Shown here: positions 11,401 to 22,135 of the stretch, one piece after another
Layout: each line of letters begins with the position of its first letter
Numbering within the stretch: the stretch's first letter is position 1
Assembly: GCA_963989245.1 (NCBI GenBank)
Contig: OZ022358.1
Coordinates: forward strand, 6,199,674-6,263,673
Source of the DNA: Nansenia antarctica
Taxonomy: Eukaryota; Chordata; Actinopteri; Argentiniformes; Microstomatidae
Direction of reading: 5' to 3'
Length of the DNA: 64,000 nucleotides
Notes under the pieces: model-generated
What the model saw: the letters and a program-made list of their open reading frames with translations, nothing else
What the model was told of the DNA's origin: nothing
The model's database searches: none
Made by a program: the position numbers and the translations under genes

Positions 11401-11923
11401 ACATTAAGGCCCTGCAGAGTGAGGCCCTGGAGGACAAGCTGGCAGCAGCTGAGAAGGCTCTGGTGCTTGACAGGGAGGTGGAGAAAAGTAGACTGAACTC
11501 TGTTGTGTTGCAGATGAACGGAACAAGTAGTGGCATGAAGAGTGCCAAGAGCTCAGAGAAGGCCACCAAGGCCTCCAAGAGCACTAACAAGTGCGCCAAG
11601 AGCGCTAGGAAGAGCGCCAAGGACCTTAAGAAGAGCTCCAACACTGATGCAGGTGAGAGGGTTTTCTGTTGACTTCTCCCTGTAGAATGTTGATTATTTG
11701 AAGACTTGTTTGATGAGAAGAAAAAGGCCTGGTGAAAAGCTCATATGAACTCTCTCTCCTCTCTCTAGCGGCCAGCCCAGTGACAGCTGAGACGACGCCT
11801 TGTGAGGAGAGCGGAGCTTCAAAGAAACAGAAGCGTTCCCGCCTCCAGAGGATGCTCACATCTGTGAAGAGCCTTGGGCTGCTGAGCTGCTATTCAGGCA
11901 GACGGCCTCCGTCCCCCCAGTAA
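7640..11923 (+). CDS. Unrecognised coiled-coil protein gene (exons 2, 4, 5 coding)
   Basis: I do not recognise this gene. The model is noncoding exon 1 (about 3356-3387), exon 2 (7638-7886, ATG 7640), exon 4 (11011-11652) and exon 5 (11769-11923 coding, donor CAGAG|GTAAGT near 11951). A 3' UTR exon at 12069 carries AATAAA near 12135. All coding junctions are phase 1 and the joined frame is open for 347 codons. Residues about 8-31 are four ESQGE(M/D) repeats. About 89-249 is a charged heptad-rich coiled coil (AKDSELE repeats, then Glu/Lys/Ala-rich sequence). About 253-295 is a Lys/Ser/Ala-rich stretch like a histone-H1 tail, and the C-terminus is basic (SKKQKRSRLQR), suggesting a nuclear, possibly DNA- or chromatin-associated protein. 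No membrane segment or signal peptide is seen. The intervening exon 3 copy (8593) is broken. The function is unknown; the splice model rests on sequence only. Confidence 0.65.
7887..7963 (+). repeat. (TG)n microsatellite at an exon 2 splice donor
   Basis: The exon ends at 7886 and the intron begins directly with GTGTGTG..., so the 5' splice site is embedded in the TG repeat and every repeat unit offers a weak competing GT. The tract has one GCG interruption cluster near 7931. Confidence 0.85.
8236..8592 (+). repeat. Duplicated intron unit (second of three copies)
   Basis: The sequence from TCGTTTATTGTTTGAAAGTG to the TTCTCTTCCTTCC polypyrimidine tract precedes exon 3. It matches 3712-3848 joined to 7434-7613 before exon 2 and 10252-11010 before exon 4. 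It includes an (ACTT)n run of about ten units near 8384-8418. The three copies show that intron-plus-exon blocks of this gene were tandemly duplicated before the transposon insertions. Confidence 0.9.
8593..8969 (+). pseudogene. Broken duplicate exon (exon 3) of coiled-coil gene
   Basis: The acceptor TCGTAG|TC and the first codons (MSRSAQRKLEEEKEKW) mirror exon 4 at 11011. It holds an expanded 66-bp repeat encoding KWRAVVEAKDSELEAKDSELE-type heptads (two full units plus a partial one), collapsed to one shortened unit in exon 4. The copy matches exon 4 up to RSL and is then cut by the hAT element starting at about 8970. The equivalent of the last ~380 bases and the donor are missing, and the ORF runs on into transposon sequence to 9083. 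If spliced in without a donor it would truncate the protein, so it is probably skipped or dead. Confidence 0.75.
8970..10115 (-). mobile_element. hAT-type element interrupting exon 3
   Basis: The ends are CAAGGTTCGAGTTAT (8970) and ATAACTCGAACCCTG (ending 10115), an inverted pair. The flanks CTCTAC and CTGTAC resemble a decayed target duplication. A related terminus is at 63627. Near the right end lie short inverted AGCTCCCAT repeats, also seen in the second copy. The insert holds a single transposase fragment. Confidence 0.8.
9402..9773 (-). pseudogene. hAT transposase N-terminal fragment
   Basis: The 123-codon ORF resembles the N-terminal part of hAT-related transposases of the KIAA1586/ZNF862-like type. 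It has a K-rich start, a central VAELTSSMYKETASSFRAAY helix and the AKERMPYTKLNPIMKLNEMNG segment that precedes the catalytic core in that group. The catalytic DDE core and dimerisation region are absent, so it is a relic. The family assignment is from motif resemblance only. Confidence 0.55.
10374..10779 (+). mobile_element. tRNA-derived SINE
   Basis: The head has pol III promoter elements: an A-box-like GTAGCGGTCTAAGC and a B box GGGATCGAATCCCGG. A unique body with CCGGCCACGGGGTCGTG follows, then an A-rich tail. It is flanked by a perfect 10-bp target duplication ACAACAAGGA (10364-10373 and 10780-10789), and the paralogous intron near 8358 lacks the insert. A 5'-truncated relative lies at 58739-59044. 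It sits in the intron before exon 4. Confidence 0.93.
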
Positions 11924-12068
11924 CCGTCTTCACGACGATGGACACAGCAGAGGTAAGTCAACACATAGAACACATAGACCAAGGACATACTAACTAAACT
12001 AATAAAGTATTCTATTCTGTAGCTATAGGCCTGGTGAAGCTCATATGAACTCTCTCTCCTGTCTCTAG

Positions 12069-12165
12069 CGCCCGACTCCTCCAGAGGACGCTCACAACTG
12101 CAAACAGCCTTGGCCGGAGCTGCTGTCCACTGTGAATAAAAATTATTTGGATTCTATTCCTTTTT
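12069..12165 (+). other. 3' UTR exon and poly(A) site of coiled-coil gene; duplicated last exon
   Basis: The acceptor TGTCTCTAG is followed by sequence related to exon 5 (CTCCAGAGGACGCTCACA versus CTCCAGAGGATGCTCACA). The 42 bp before it (AGGCCTGGTGAA...CTCTCTCCT) is a copy of the intron before exon 5. The last exon was therefore tandemly duplicated and shortened. AATAAA lies near 12135. With splicing from about 11951 this would be the terminal noncoding exon. Confidence 0.6.
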
Positions 12166-14050
12166 CTTGTGCATTTTTCATATCTTATGAACTTGTTATG
12201 CTGAAGATTGTGTAACTAGATAAATATCATAGCTAGAAGCAACTGCGATTACAGAAACAAATATAGTAGCTAAGCATGTTTACAGCTATGCCTGAGGCAA
12301 TATCCCAATAGAAATGTAATCATAACAAGAATCATATACAAGAATCATAACAAGAATCATGTACAAGACATATAATGAATCATTAGAAATATACATGAGC
12401 TAGAAATGGTAGGCCTACTGAAGAAAGATGGTCATCCATTCTCCCTCCCTCCCTGATACTAAACAACAAAGTAATTACTATTAAAGTGATTATTACTATA
12501 CATGTATTAACTTTAACTTTATGAAGCAGTTTAATTGGAGTTGTGTTAGCCACATAAAGAAAATACATATCTAGAACTGAATTATGAAGGTTACTATGGG
12601 ATTAGGTTAGAGAGAGAGAAGGAATGAGGATTGTGTTACAAGCAATATCCCCCTACCTGGTCGTACCCTTAAATGTCCACTAGATGGCAGGCATGTATCA
12701 GCATAAAGCAGGGGTCTACAACCTTTTTTCATCTGAGAGCTACTTTGAAAAAATGTAAGTGGCCGAGAGCTACTCATATCTTATTACTTATATTCATTCA
12801 CATAACGAATGATTTTGTCTTTTTGTCTCTTTCAAAAAATATTGTGCATGTGTGTAATAAGTGTGTTGACTCGTTCCTACACTTTAAACTCACTCCTCAA
12901 AAAAGTATCTAAACCTCTATATTGAATTAATGGCCCAATCATTAATTAAAACTTAACTTAACTTGACTTATTTCATGAAATGTACTATTTGATCAACTAT
13001 TTTTGGAGAGTTTTCAGACGAAGGCCAAGTTCCAAAATGAATTCTTCGGGTCCCCCTTTTCCAGAAATGACACATCCTTCTGAAATGTAACATTATCTGT
13101 AAAAAAATGCTGTTTGTACTTCAGTGATGTGAAAGTTTACAAGAGAGGCTCTACAGGATGAGTTTGTGCCCAGGAAGAACAAGGACAGACACCAGAAAAC
13201 CACAGAGGGTCTGCACCTTAGCACACAGCCAATAAGGTAAAATTAACATGCTTTAGCTAATTACAAATCATGTCATGCATTATATAACAAATATGTTATA
13301 TGTATATTCAATATCTTTGAACAAATTATGAACAGATGTGTTTTTTCAGAAACGATTGATCTGTATCTTAGTTTGTATTATTTTAAAAACATTCCAGTCC
13401 CTCATTCTGTGGCCAATAGGAACATCTGCAGTGCTTTGATTACTGTATACTTTCACTGTATATATTTGTAAAGCAAACAGCTGATTGACCGTTTGATCAA
13501 GTTACATTTGGTTTACGGTATTGGTTTTATGATATTTAGCATTGCATTTGTTAAAAGAAGGATATGTTGGGTCAATCAGTTGAAATAGAATTAATGGGGC
13601 AACTGTATACATTTTTCTCCCCGAAGATTGGTCCAATTATGTAGATTATCACTACATAATGAAATCAGTACTGTGATTATTCTAATCCACCAATTTCAAT
13701 CTTCTGCTCTCTTGCATAACGCAAATCTGATAATTCAATGGAGAGTGTGATTATGATGCAATAAACAAAATGTATTGTTTGCAAAGGTTGCTAACTATTG
13801 CAACCATATGAATCTAACAATATCACTTATCTTAAGCAATAGCTTTGTCTATATATTACCATCTCCATTTCATGGCATTGCAGATGCTGTACAGTATACC
13901 TGTATCGACCTAAAAATGTTTCTCTCTCGGTGTGTCAAATAGACTGCTTGTCACAGGTTGATAGAGTACTGCGCTGTTCTTTGATACTTCTATGCTTTAA
14001 TGAGTTGGTGTTACATGGTTGATGGATGGATCTCATGCACTTGATTCTAG
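12166..14050. other. Intergenic region upstream of the transporter gene
   Basis: AT-rich sequence with no convincing ORF. A hAT-like terminus CAGGGGTCTACAACC begins near 12709, but no matching right end was found. A possible upstream noncoding exon of the transporter may lie near 13135-13238, ending CAATAAG|GTAAAA, with weak support. I see no TATA box or CpG-rich promoter that I would assert. Confidence 0.4.
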
Positions 14051-14051
14051 G

Positions 14052-14576
14052 ATGTCTGGTGCCAAGCTGCTGCTGTTCATACAGAGTCTGTCTCGTAGGA
14101 AGCCCCTGGAACCAGAGGGGGAGGTGTCCAACTTCCGCCGATGTCTGACTACACTTGACCTGGTGGCTCTTGGGGTTGGCAGTACACTGGGGGCAGGCGT
14201 GTATGTGTTGTCAGGAGAGGTGGCCAGGGCCGTAGCCGGGCCAAGCATCATTATCTCTTTCCTCATCGCAGCGATAGCTTCCGTCTTTGCGGGGTTGTGC
14301 TATGCTGAGTTTGGAGCTCGTGTCCCCAAGACCGGCTCTGCCTACCTCTACAGCTATGTGACAGTGGGGGAGGTGTGGGCCTTCATTACGGGCTGGAATC
14401 TGCTTCTGTCTTATGTCATTGGCAAGTACAAATCTGAGATTTGAAATGTACAGAGGTTGGATGCTATTGTCAGTGGCCATGTCCAAAAAAGGACTGCATG
14501 CATACAGTATAAAAGTAGTTTTGATGTGTGTGTGCATATGTATGTGTGTGTGTGTGTGTCAGTGTGTTGGCATGCA

Positions 14577-14614
<38 letters not shown>

Positions 14615-17600
14615 TGTGTGTGTGTGTGTGTGTGTGCGCGTGTGCGTGTGCGTGTGCGTGTGCGTGTGCGTGTGTGTGTGTGTGTGGGTTTACAGCAAGG
14701 CCAACGACCTTGCATTTTCTGGTTTTGTAGGCACATCAAGTGTTGCCAGGGCTTGGAGTGGGACCTTTGATGACCTCATTGGAAATGGCATTGCCAACTC
14801 TTTGAGTAAACATGCAGCAATGGATTTGCCTGGCCTAGCACCTTACCCAGACTTCTTTGCTGCTGGGCTCATAATGCTTTTGGCAGGCAAGTTCTATTAC
14901 CAGGTTTTGTTAAACAATACAACTTGATAGTGAATGATGAAAGTAAATAACTAAACTATATATCCTTCTAAACAGTAGCTTACTATTGTTTTCCTGTTTC
15001 CTTTATAGGGGTTCTTGCATTTGGTGTCAAAGAGTCTGCTGTTGTGAATAAAGTTTTCACAGCAGTAAATGTCGTGGTGTTGCTTTTTGTTATCACGGCT
15101 GGCTTCATCAAAGGAGACATTGACAACTGGTATATGACCGAGGACACTATCCTGAATGGAACAATGACTACAGAGTATGATTTGAATTCATTTTACCCCA
15201 GTAACATTATAACATAATACAGTGATACCGTAGTGTTCAATAAAGTATGTTGATGTTCAAATCATATGAATGTGTGTCATACCCCTTCAGATACCCAACG
15301 TCTCCACTGAATGAAACCTCAAATAATTGTGGTGTTGGTGGATTCTTCCCTTTTGGCTTTGGAGGAACATTGGCAGGAGCTGCAACCTGTTTTTATGCCT
15401 TTGTCGGATTTGACTGCATTGCGACAACAGGTAACTTGACTTTGCAACCACAAAAAAACATATGCATGAAATGAATGAAATCTCTTCAGGCTACACCTTA
15501 ACTGTCCCTCCTGAGACCTCTTTATCCCCTCTACCCCTCTGTACTGTTTCTAGGGGGGGAAAAACATCTTATAGCATTATGACTGCCAATGGCCCCTGGC
15601 CCAAGCTTAGATGACTTTTTCCTGCTATGACTGATGGATAGATGATTAAACTTACTTAATAAAAAAAAAAATAAGTATTTGTTGTAAGTCGTTGGCTGCA
15701 TACCAAACATGTAAATGTGATATAAATGTGCCGAACAGGCCACTCAGAATGATCAGCAGGACTATAGAGAGACCATGTAAACCAATGAAAGGTCTCTTCT
15801 CTCAGGTGAGGAGGTACAGAACCCTCAGAAGTCCATCCCCCTGGGCATTGTAGCATCCTTGCTCATCTGCTTCCTGGCTTACTTTGGTGTGTCTGCGGCC
15901 CTGACCCTTATGATGCCTTACTACATGCTCAGCGTGAATAGCCCGCTACCTGTGGCATTTACATACATCGGCTGGGGCCCTGCAAAGTATGCCGTGGCAG
16001 TAGGCTCCCTTTGTGCACTTTCAACAAGGTATGGTGATGAAATGTTGCCCTGCAGTGTCATCTATAACTACTACTATCTATACATGGGGGGGATATAACA
16101 AGAGATAGACCCCTAATTTATAGCACAGTAACCCATGCTCAGATACTCATATCATATGTTAAACAATAGACAATAAAATCCACTTTTTAGGGCTCAGATG
16201 GTGTCTAATGGTGGCGTCATCCAATTCATCAAACTGAGGGAAAACGTTGAGTATGTATGAATGATTATATGACTAACTGTAATAAAAATGTGTTGGTCCA
16301 ACAGTCTCCTGGGATCAATGTTCCCCATGCCACGGGTCCTCTTTGCCATGGCCAGGGATGGGCTTCTCTTCAAGCCCCTCAGTAACATGAGTTCTCGACA
16401 AAGTCCTGTCATTGCCACTCTGTCTTCGGGTGTTGTGGCGGGTATGCAGTTGAGCGTCATGACATGATTGAGACTGAATCATTACACTCTGTGGAGATGA
16501 CGTAAAAAAAATCTGTTTGGATTCCCTCTCATAATTCACTTATCAAAAAAAGTTAATTATTTGATGTTTCTGTTTTGGCAGCAATCATGGCTCTATTATT
16601 TGATCTGAAGGCACTTGTTGACATGATGTCAATTGGAACACTCTTTGCCTACACTCTTGTAGCAATATGTATTCTGATATTAAGGTATGCATCGTTCAAA
16701 TCAAATTAAATTATATGTGGGAGGTCTTAATCAAGTTATCTGTGGGAGAAACGAAAAACAACAAACTAATTGATAGAGGCAGTCCATCCTTTTCTGGTTG
16801 GCAAAACATTCTTAACAATTGTTGCATTCGCACAAAACATTAACTGTATATTTCACAAAATCCAAATATACTTATACGTATAAATATATATGTTTTATTA
16901 GTATAAAGTAAACGTATATAATGTAGTTATTGGTTACTGTGACTTGTATGTGTTTCAGGTACCAACCAGATGCCTCTGAGGGTTCCATTGATGATGACAA
17001 ATCTGAATCATTCTCTGTGACTAGGCTCCTCCACCCTCCCTCTCATCCCACTGCTCGAACCTCTAAAAATGTATCCATGTTCACTGTCTTTATTAGTGAG
17101 TGATTCTCTTTATATCCTTTTCTCTGGGTTGTATACTGTATTTGGTCTCATATTCAATACTTTGACCAAGTTCATGTTGTTTTATGAGTCTGACATAGGT
17201 CTGTTGACCTTTTTTTCCACAGTATTTTTAGCTATAGTTTTAAGTGTCATCATGACCAAGGCTGTGGAGTCTGTGCTGAACCAGGAGTGGTGGAGTCTTT
17301 TATTGGTCTCTGTGATCCTTTTGCTTCTGGTTCTCACTGTCACCATTATCTGGAGACAGCCTCAAAGTACAACCAAAGCTGCTTTCATGGTAAGGTTTCA
17401 GTACAGTATTGAAAATAGAGTAGGTTGATATTAAACCGGAACGTTTGTTTGACTACATTTTGTTTGATATTTCTGTAGGTTCCTTTCATTCCAGTGCTTC
17501 CTATTTTGAGTACTTTTGTCAATGTCTATTTAATGGTTCAATTGGGAGAAGACACATGGATTCGTTATGCTGTTTGGATGGCAGTGGGTAAGAAATATCT

Positions 17601-17852
17601 ATGAACATCATGAAACATACTTTAAGTACAATTAAATCTATTATTTAAGTATTATGTCATTGTAATAATATATTTAGTGACATTGCATTTCTTCACATAG
17701 GGTTACTCATCTACTTTTGCTATGGAGTTCATCACAGTGTGCAAAAGCAAAGGCTAGAAAATGCACACAACCAAGCCAACATTCAAAGCCTCAACACAAA
17801 CATGGATCAGAACTTTGTGACAGAGGATAACTCCTGTGGACCTGATATCTGA
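14052..17852 (+). CDS. slc7a2: Cationic amino acid transporter, SLC7A2 (CAT-2)-like, complete
   Basis: Eleven coding exons: 14051-14421, 14731-14886, 15009-15174, 15291-15430, 15806-16028, 16305-16441, 16582-16684, 16959-17095, 17223-17389, 17479-17587 and 17701-17852. They join in frame to 619 codons, close to the CAT family's 620-660. The start is ATG 14052, just inside the acceptor TTCTAG; an ATG upstream lies in the intron. The protein is a plasma-membrane APC-superfamily carrier for Arg, Lys and ornithine with about 14 hydrophobic segments. Diagnostic stretches include ALGVGSTLGAGVYVLSGEVA, FAGLCYAEFGARVPKTGSAY, TSSVARAWSGTFD, ATCFYAFVGFDCIATTGEE and SLLGSMFPMPR. TSSVARAW, FGVKESA and FDLKALVDMMSIGT fit CAT-2 better than CAT-1 or CAT-3. 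The sixth exon carries ARDGLLF and RQSPV, as in the low-affinity CAT-2A isoform. Introns 1 and 2 begin with GC. The next nearest alternative is SLC7A3. Confidence 0.93.
14538..14689 (+). repeat. (TG)n/(CG)n-interrupted microsatellite in slc7a2 intron 1
   Basis: The TG run is interrupted by a GCG-containing segment of alternating TGCG units near 14637-14672. It lies between the GC donor at 14422 and the acceptor at 14729-14730. Confidence 0.95.
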
Positions 17853-17878
17853 TATGCAATTTGAACTGAAGATCTGAA

Positions 17879-17884
17879 AATAAA
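17879..17884 (+). terminator. Poly(A) signal AATAAA, slc7a2-like gene
   Basis: The hexamer lies 27 bases after the stop codon. Another AATAAA-type hexamer occurs near 18067 and could give a longer 3' UTR. Both inverted fragment copies retain the first hexamer as TTTATT (26284-26289 and 45325-45330). Confidence 0.55.
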
Positions 17885-18600
17885 TGAAGAAGAAAAAGAG
17901 ACAATATTGTTTAATGTAGTCATGAGGACAAAAAGGTCATGAAATGTCTAATCTTATTTTATCTTTCAAAATATATGCCCCTCTAAGTCATTACACCGTA
18001 TATATTAATTATGTCAGAAACGTGTAATTGTGGATGTCATAAATAGAGTTATAGCTTACATACACAATAATAAAATGTATATTAATAGAGAAATCTGAAA
18101 GGTTATGGAATAATTGGTTAGAAACATCCTTCATTGTATGATGTGGAGCAATGCAATATGATTTTAAACTGTAAATTGAAATGTTTTCACTGTCGAATTA
18201 CTAAATATAATAGATGTTTTTATTCTGTTGTGATTGTCATTACAATTTCTCTATCAAATAAGTGTGTTCTTCGCTATATTCCACACTATATAATTGTTTG
18301 CCTGACTGGCCATCGGATTTGGGCAACTAATAGCTAAAAAGCAATACTGTTTTCTTATTTTAGCCGTAGCGTATTAAAGTAGCAAAGACCACAAATTTGC
18401 ATTGACCACCAGTCAAACTCCGAAAACGTCTACCACCCAAAAAGGGGCGTGGACATGACAGGAGGGCAAAGTTCCCGGATACTAGATTTCTCGCATACTC
18501 ACATTTCACATACTTATACAGTGTGAACGCACTGCATACTCAAAATCTACGTCATACCTAGCATGAATATTATACTAGTACGCTATTCCGAACACAGCCT

Positions 18601-18820
18601 CCGTTTAGGGCAGTTCAGAGATATTGAGCGTCAAAGTTTTTACATTCCATTATGTTTTGTGAGATGGAACCTTTGTATTTTATGAATTACTAACTCAAAA
18701 ATGTCAACATTTAAAAAAAATAACACCACACAGGCATTAATAAACACCTAATGGATCAGATTATGTAAAAAACTCAATTTTGACAAAAATGGAGATAGAA
18801 CCGTATAATTCTAACGTCAC
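18601..18820. mobile_element. MITE with one terminus deleted
   Basis: This is the reverse-complement copy of the MITE at 44361-44607. Its one intact end reads ATAATTCTAACGTCAC. The other ~27-bp terminal repeat has been deleted, so the body starts abruptly (CACAGCCT|CCGTTTAGGG). It marks the far edge of the inverted duplication shared with the slc7a fragments. Confidence 0.75.
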
Positions 18821-19160
18821 CTATTCATAGCTTTCATGTGACGTCACAGCATAGTGGAAACGCCCACCTGACGGGCAAAAGGCACTTTTTGCGGGCAAAA
18901 CCCACGGGCAAAACCCACTTTTTGCGGGTTAATAACTTTGATTTCCCGTGGGTTAGGAAAATAATTCCAACGTGTCCGGATAGAGTAGAAGACAGGGAAT
19001 CCAACACTATTTGAATGGAGTCGATCCTCCACTCCTATCACCGTGGACACAGCAAGGAGCGAATTCCCGGATATAAATATTCCCTCGCCTCGCTGACAGC
19101 GGGAGTTGGGAGTTTCGTCCAGCAGCCGGTGAACGCCCGGTTGATCGAGTTTCATATTAA
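18821..19160. other. Repeat-derived sequence at the piggyBac insertion site
   Basis: Contains short direct repeats (GGGCAAAA and CACTTTTTGCGGG, twice each). From 19050 it is homologous to 6296-6405. The resemblance ends at TTAA 19157-19160, where the piggyBac-like terminus begins. The 193-codon minus ORF across 18844-19425 has no domain and crosses this junction. Confidence 0.45.
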
Positions 19161-19842
19161 CTCTTTGACTGCCAGCCATGTTCAGAGCGGAGAGCTCCAC
19201 ACTGCCAGACTTTTGGGGCATTTTCGCTGAACTTTGAAGACCCACCAAATATTGACTTTTCGGACTACATAAACATTGAACATATCTACCAAAACGAAAG
19301 TTTGTTTCTAGCCTCTTTGAGTGTTTAGAAATCGGCCGTAGAACATAGGGTGGTTTCAGCAAAAACACCTGATTTTGACCAATAAACAGAGAAAACGAGT
19401 TTTTTCTGCAGAGAAGCAAATTCAAGCAAAACGGTGACTGACGTCCACATATTTTAGTTTTAGTGACACCTCAAACATCTGAAAAGTTGTTTACTTCTAT
19501 GAAACAATAAAAACAACACAGGAAAAAAGGCTTTTGATGACAAAATAACTACATTTATTCACAGATTTAGAACATTTAGAATCATCATCACTCAATAATA
19601 ATTTTTTTATGTGTGGTAGGCTTTGAAGCACTCTCCTGAGTGCAGGGGTACATGGCAGGACCTGCACCACATTCTGGTCTCTCTCCTTTTACCCCTTCGA
19701 ACGCAGACCCTACATTTTCTTGCTGGCTGTGTGTTATTGCTGGTGGGCCTTAATTTTTCCAACTCATGCCTGGCCATCCGGCCATCCAGCCTGCTGTCTG
19801 GGTCTCTCTGTCTTGCTGCCCTGGTTTGTCGGACCTCCTCTT

Positions 19843-19852
19843 CCTCCTCCTC

Positions 19853-19884
<32 letters not shown>

Positions 19885-19990
19885 TCCTCCTCTCTCCCCC
19901 TCCTCCCCCTCCTCCTCTCTCATCCTCTTCCTCCCCCTCCTCCTCCTCTCTCCTCCTCCTCCTCCTCCTCCCCCTCCTCCTCCTCCTCCG
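19843..19990 (+). repeat. (CCT)n/(TCC)n tract in transposase C-terminus
   Basis: An imperfect CCT/TCC run, interrupted by CCCC and CTCTC segments. On the coding (minus) strand it reads Glu-rich then Gly/Arg-rich sequence and replaces the link between the catalytic core and the Cys-rich end. Confidence 0.9.
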
Positions 19991-21449
19991 CTACATAGTT
20001 TTTTTCAGTCCACGACCTCGCCACCCTCCTCATGAACTCCAAGTGTGTTTTGCACATCCCCGGGTTCCTGGCCTTGTACAGCACATATGCATTGAACACA
20101 CACAGCTGAAATAAGTATGCCACAAACTTCTTTGACCAGTTGAGTGTTTTCCGTATGAATGGGTAATATGCAATGTTCTGGTCAAGTTTGTCCACCCCAT
20201 TCATGCAGGCATTGTATGCCACAACACACTGCGGTTTGAGCTGACCCACCTTCTCCTTCTTCCCCTTCTGCCACACCTCCACCCTCTGCATGCTGTCATG
20301 GTGGCAGGTTGTCACCATCCTCACCAGACGCTTGTCCTGCCATGCCATAACCAGCACCCTGCCATTGTGCCGCACCACCCTCCCCTCCACACCCAAGTCG
20401 TTCTTTGTCGGCTCCCTTATGATCTGCGGTTCCCCCCTGTTTTTTCGCAGTGTTCCGCAGACGTTGGTGTTGGCTTTGATCAACTGCTCACACAGTTGAA
20501 CAGAGTTGTAGAAGTTGTCCATGTAAAGTGTGTATCCGTGTCCTGTGAGACGGTCAAGGAGGGAGAACACTGTGTCTGGGAGTGTGTTATGCTGGCCAAC
20601 ATAAGGCTTCATGTTAAAACAATACCCAGTATAAGAGTCACACAGTATGTAGGATTTAATTCCATACTTCACCGGCTTCTGAGGGTAATACACTTTGAAT
20701 GATAGGCGGCCACGCCACTGCATCATTCCTTCATCAATGCAGATACTTTCAAAGGGCTGATACAGCTCTTTGAATTTGGCTACAACATGATCTAAAATAG
20801 GACGCACTTTATACATTTTATCTGTGGCGTCCTGTGATGCATTATTGTTGTAGTGGAGGAACTTCCAGATGAGCTGATACCTGTTCCTGGACATGGTTTT
20901 ATTGAAGTATGGAGTGGCGTCCTGTGGATCCACACTCCAATACATTTCTAGTTTTGGCTTTTTTATGTAATCGTTTCAGTTCTGGGACTGTCACCGGTTT
21001 CCATGACCTCCCTCTGGAGTGTCGGGATGTGTCGGGATGTGCCTGTAAAAACTGCTTGGCATACAGGTTGGTTTGATCTGCAATGTGCTGCAGCAGCTCA
21101 TCAGGAATAAGCAGCTCCAGGAAATCAACTGGCAGGTCAGATTCCAGCTCTGCAGCAGCATTCTGGGGTCCAGGGGTTGCCGTGAATGGAACCTTTGTGG
21201 GTTGCCAGTCACCGTGACCCCAACCAGCTGCTTTCTCTGAAGACAGCCGTCTCCTTGCAGTAAACCCACTGGTTGAGGCACGTCCTCTGCTCGATTCAGG
21301 AACTGTAAAATATTGAAATATATACCATTTTATACAAAATATATATACAAAAGGCATGTTTTATTGCTTTGTAATGATGTAGTGTAATAGTGTAATAGTA
21401 ATAGTAATAGTGTTATACTGCTATAGTGATGGTTATAGTTTCAGCACAA

Positions 21450-21987
21450 CACACACAGGTAGACATCAACACAGAGAGGTCACACACAGGTCATCAACAC
21501 ACACATCAACACACAGGGGTAGACTTCAAAGACACAGGTCACACACAGGTCATCAACACACACATCAACATACAGAGGTAGACTTCAAAGACACAGGTAA
21601 ACATCAACACAGAGGTAGACATCAACACAGGTAGACATCGCACGCACGCACACACACACACACACACACGCACGCACACACGCACGCACACGCACACACA
21701 CGCGCGTGTGAAACAGAGCCTCTCTGACCTGAGGCAAGGACCCCAATTGAAATAAGCCAGTGGCTTTCTTGGTTTTTTATCCTTTTAGTTGACCTTGTAT
21801 GTAATATGTACTTTCATGTACCTACTTCTGCAAACCTTCTAATAAAGTTTTCAATCAATCAATCAAAAGGCAAATGTATTTGTGTAGCACATACATGTAG
21901 ACCCAAGGTTACCCATAACTACCTCATAACTAATATTAGCCTTACATCACATTACCCATAAACATCCCCTCTTCATCTCCCTCATAT

Positions 21988-22051
<64 letters not shown>

Positions 22052-22135
22052 ACACTCACACACACACACTCACACATACAGGCACACACACACACACACA
22101 CAGACACACACACACACACATACACACACACGGTC
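21450..22135 (+). repeat. Tandem and CA repeats with a LINE tail, inside the transposase intron
   Basis: From 21450 to 21640 there are imperfect repeats of ACACAGGTAGACATCAACAC and TTCAAAGACACAGGT type. From 21640 to 21712 there is CA/CGCA repeat, and from 21988 to 22130 a CA repeat with CT/TA interruptions. Between them (21720-21868) is a LINE 3' end. Confidence 0.85.
21720..21868 (+). mobile_element. 5'-truncated LINE tail ending (TCAA)n
   Basis: The segment GACCCCAATTGAAATAAGCC to AATAAAGTTTTCAATCAATC is the reverse complement of 23303-23432, the 3' UTR of the minus-strand LINE. It is therefore a short, oppositely oriented copy of the same family, inserted into the piggyBac intron. Confidence 0.85.

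Noticed and set aside
12709..12760. hAT element starting CAGGGGTCTACAACC
   Set aside because: No matching right terminus or target duplication was found, so its extent cannot be given.
18844..19425. 193-codon minus-strand ORF
   Set aside because: It has no domain, crosses the piggyBac boundary, and its sequence belongs to a repeat family found at 6296.
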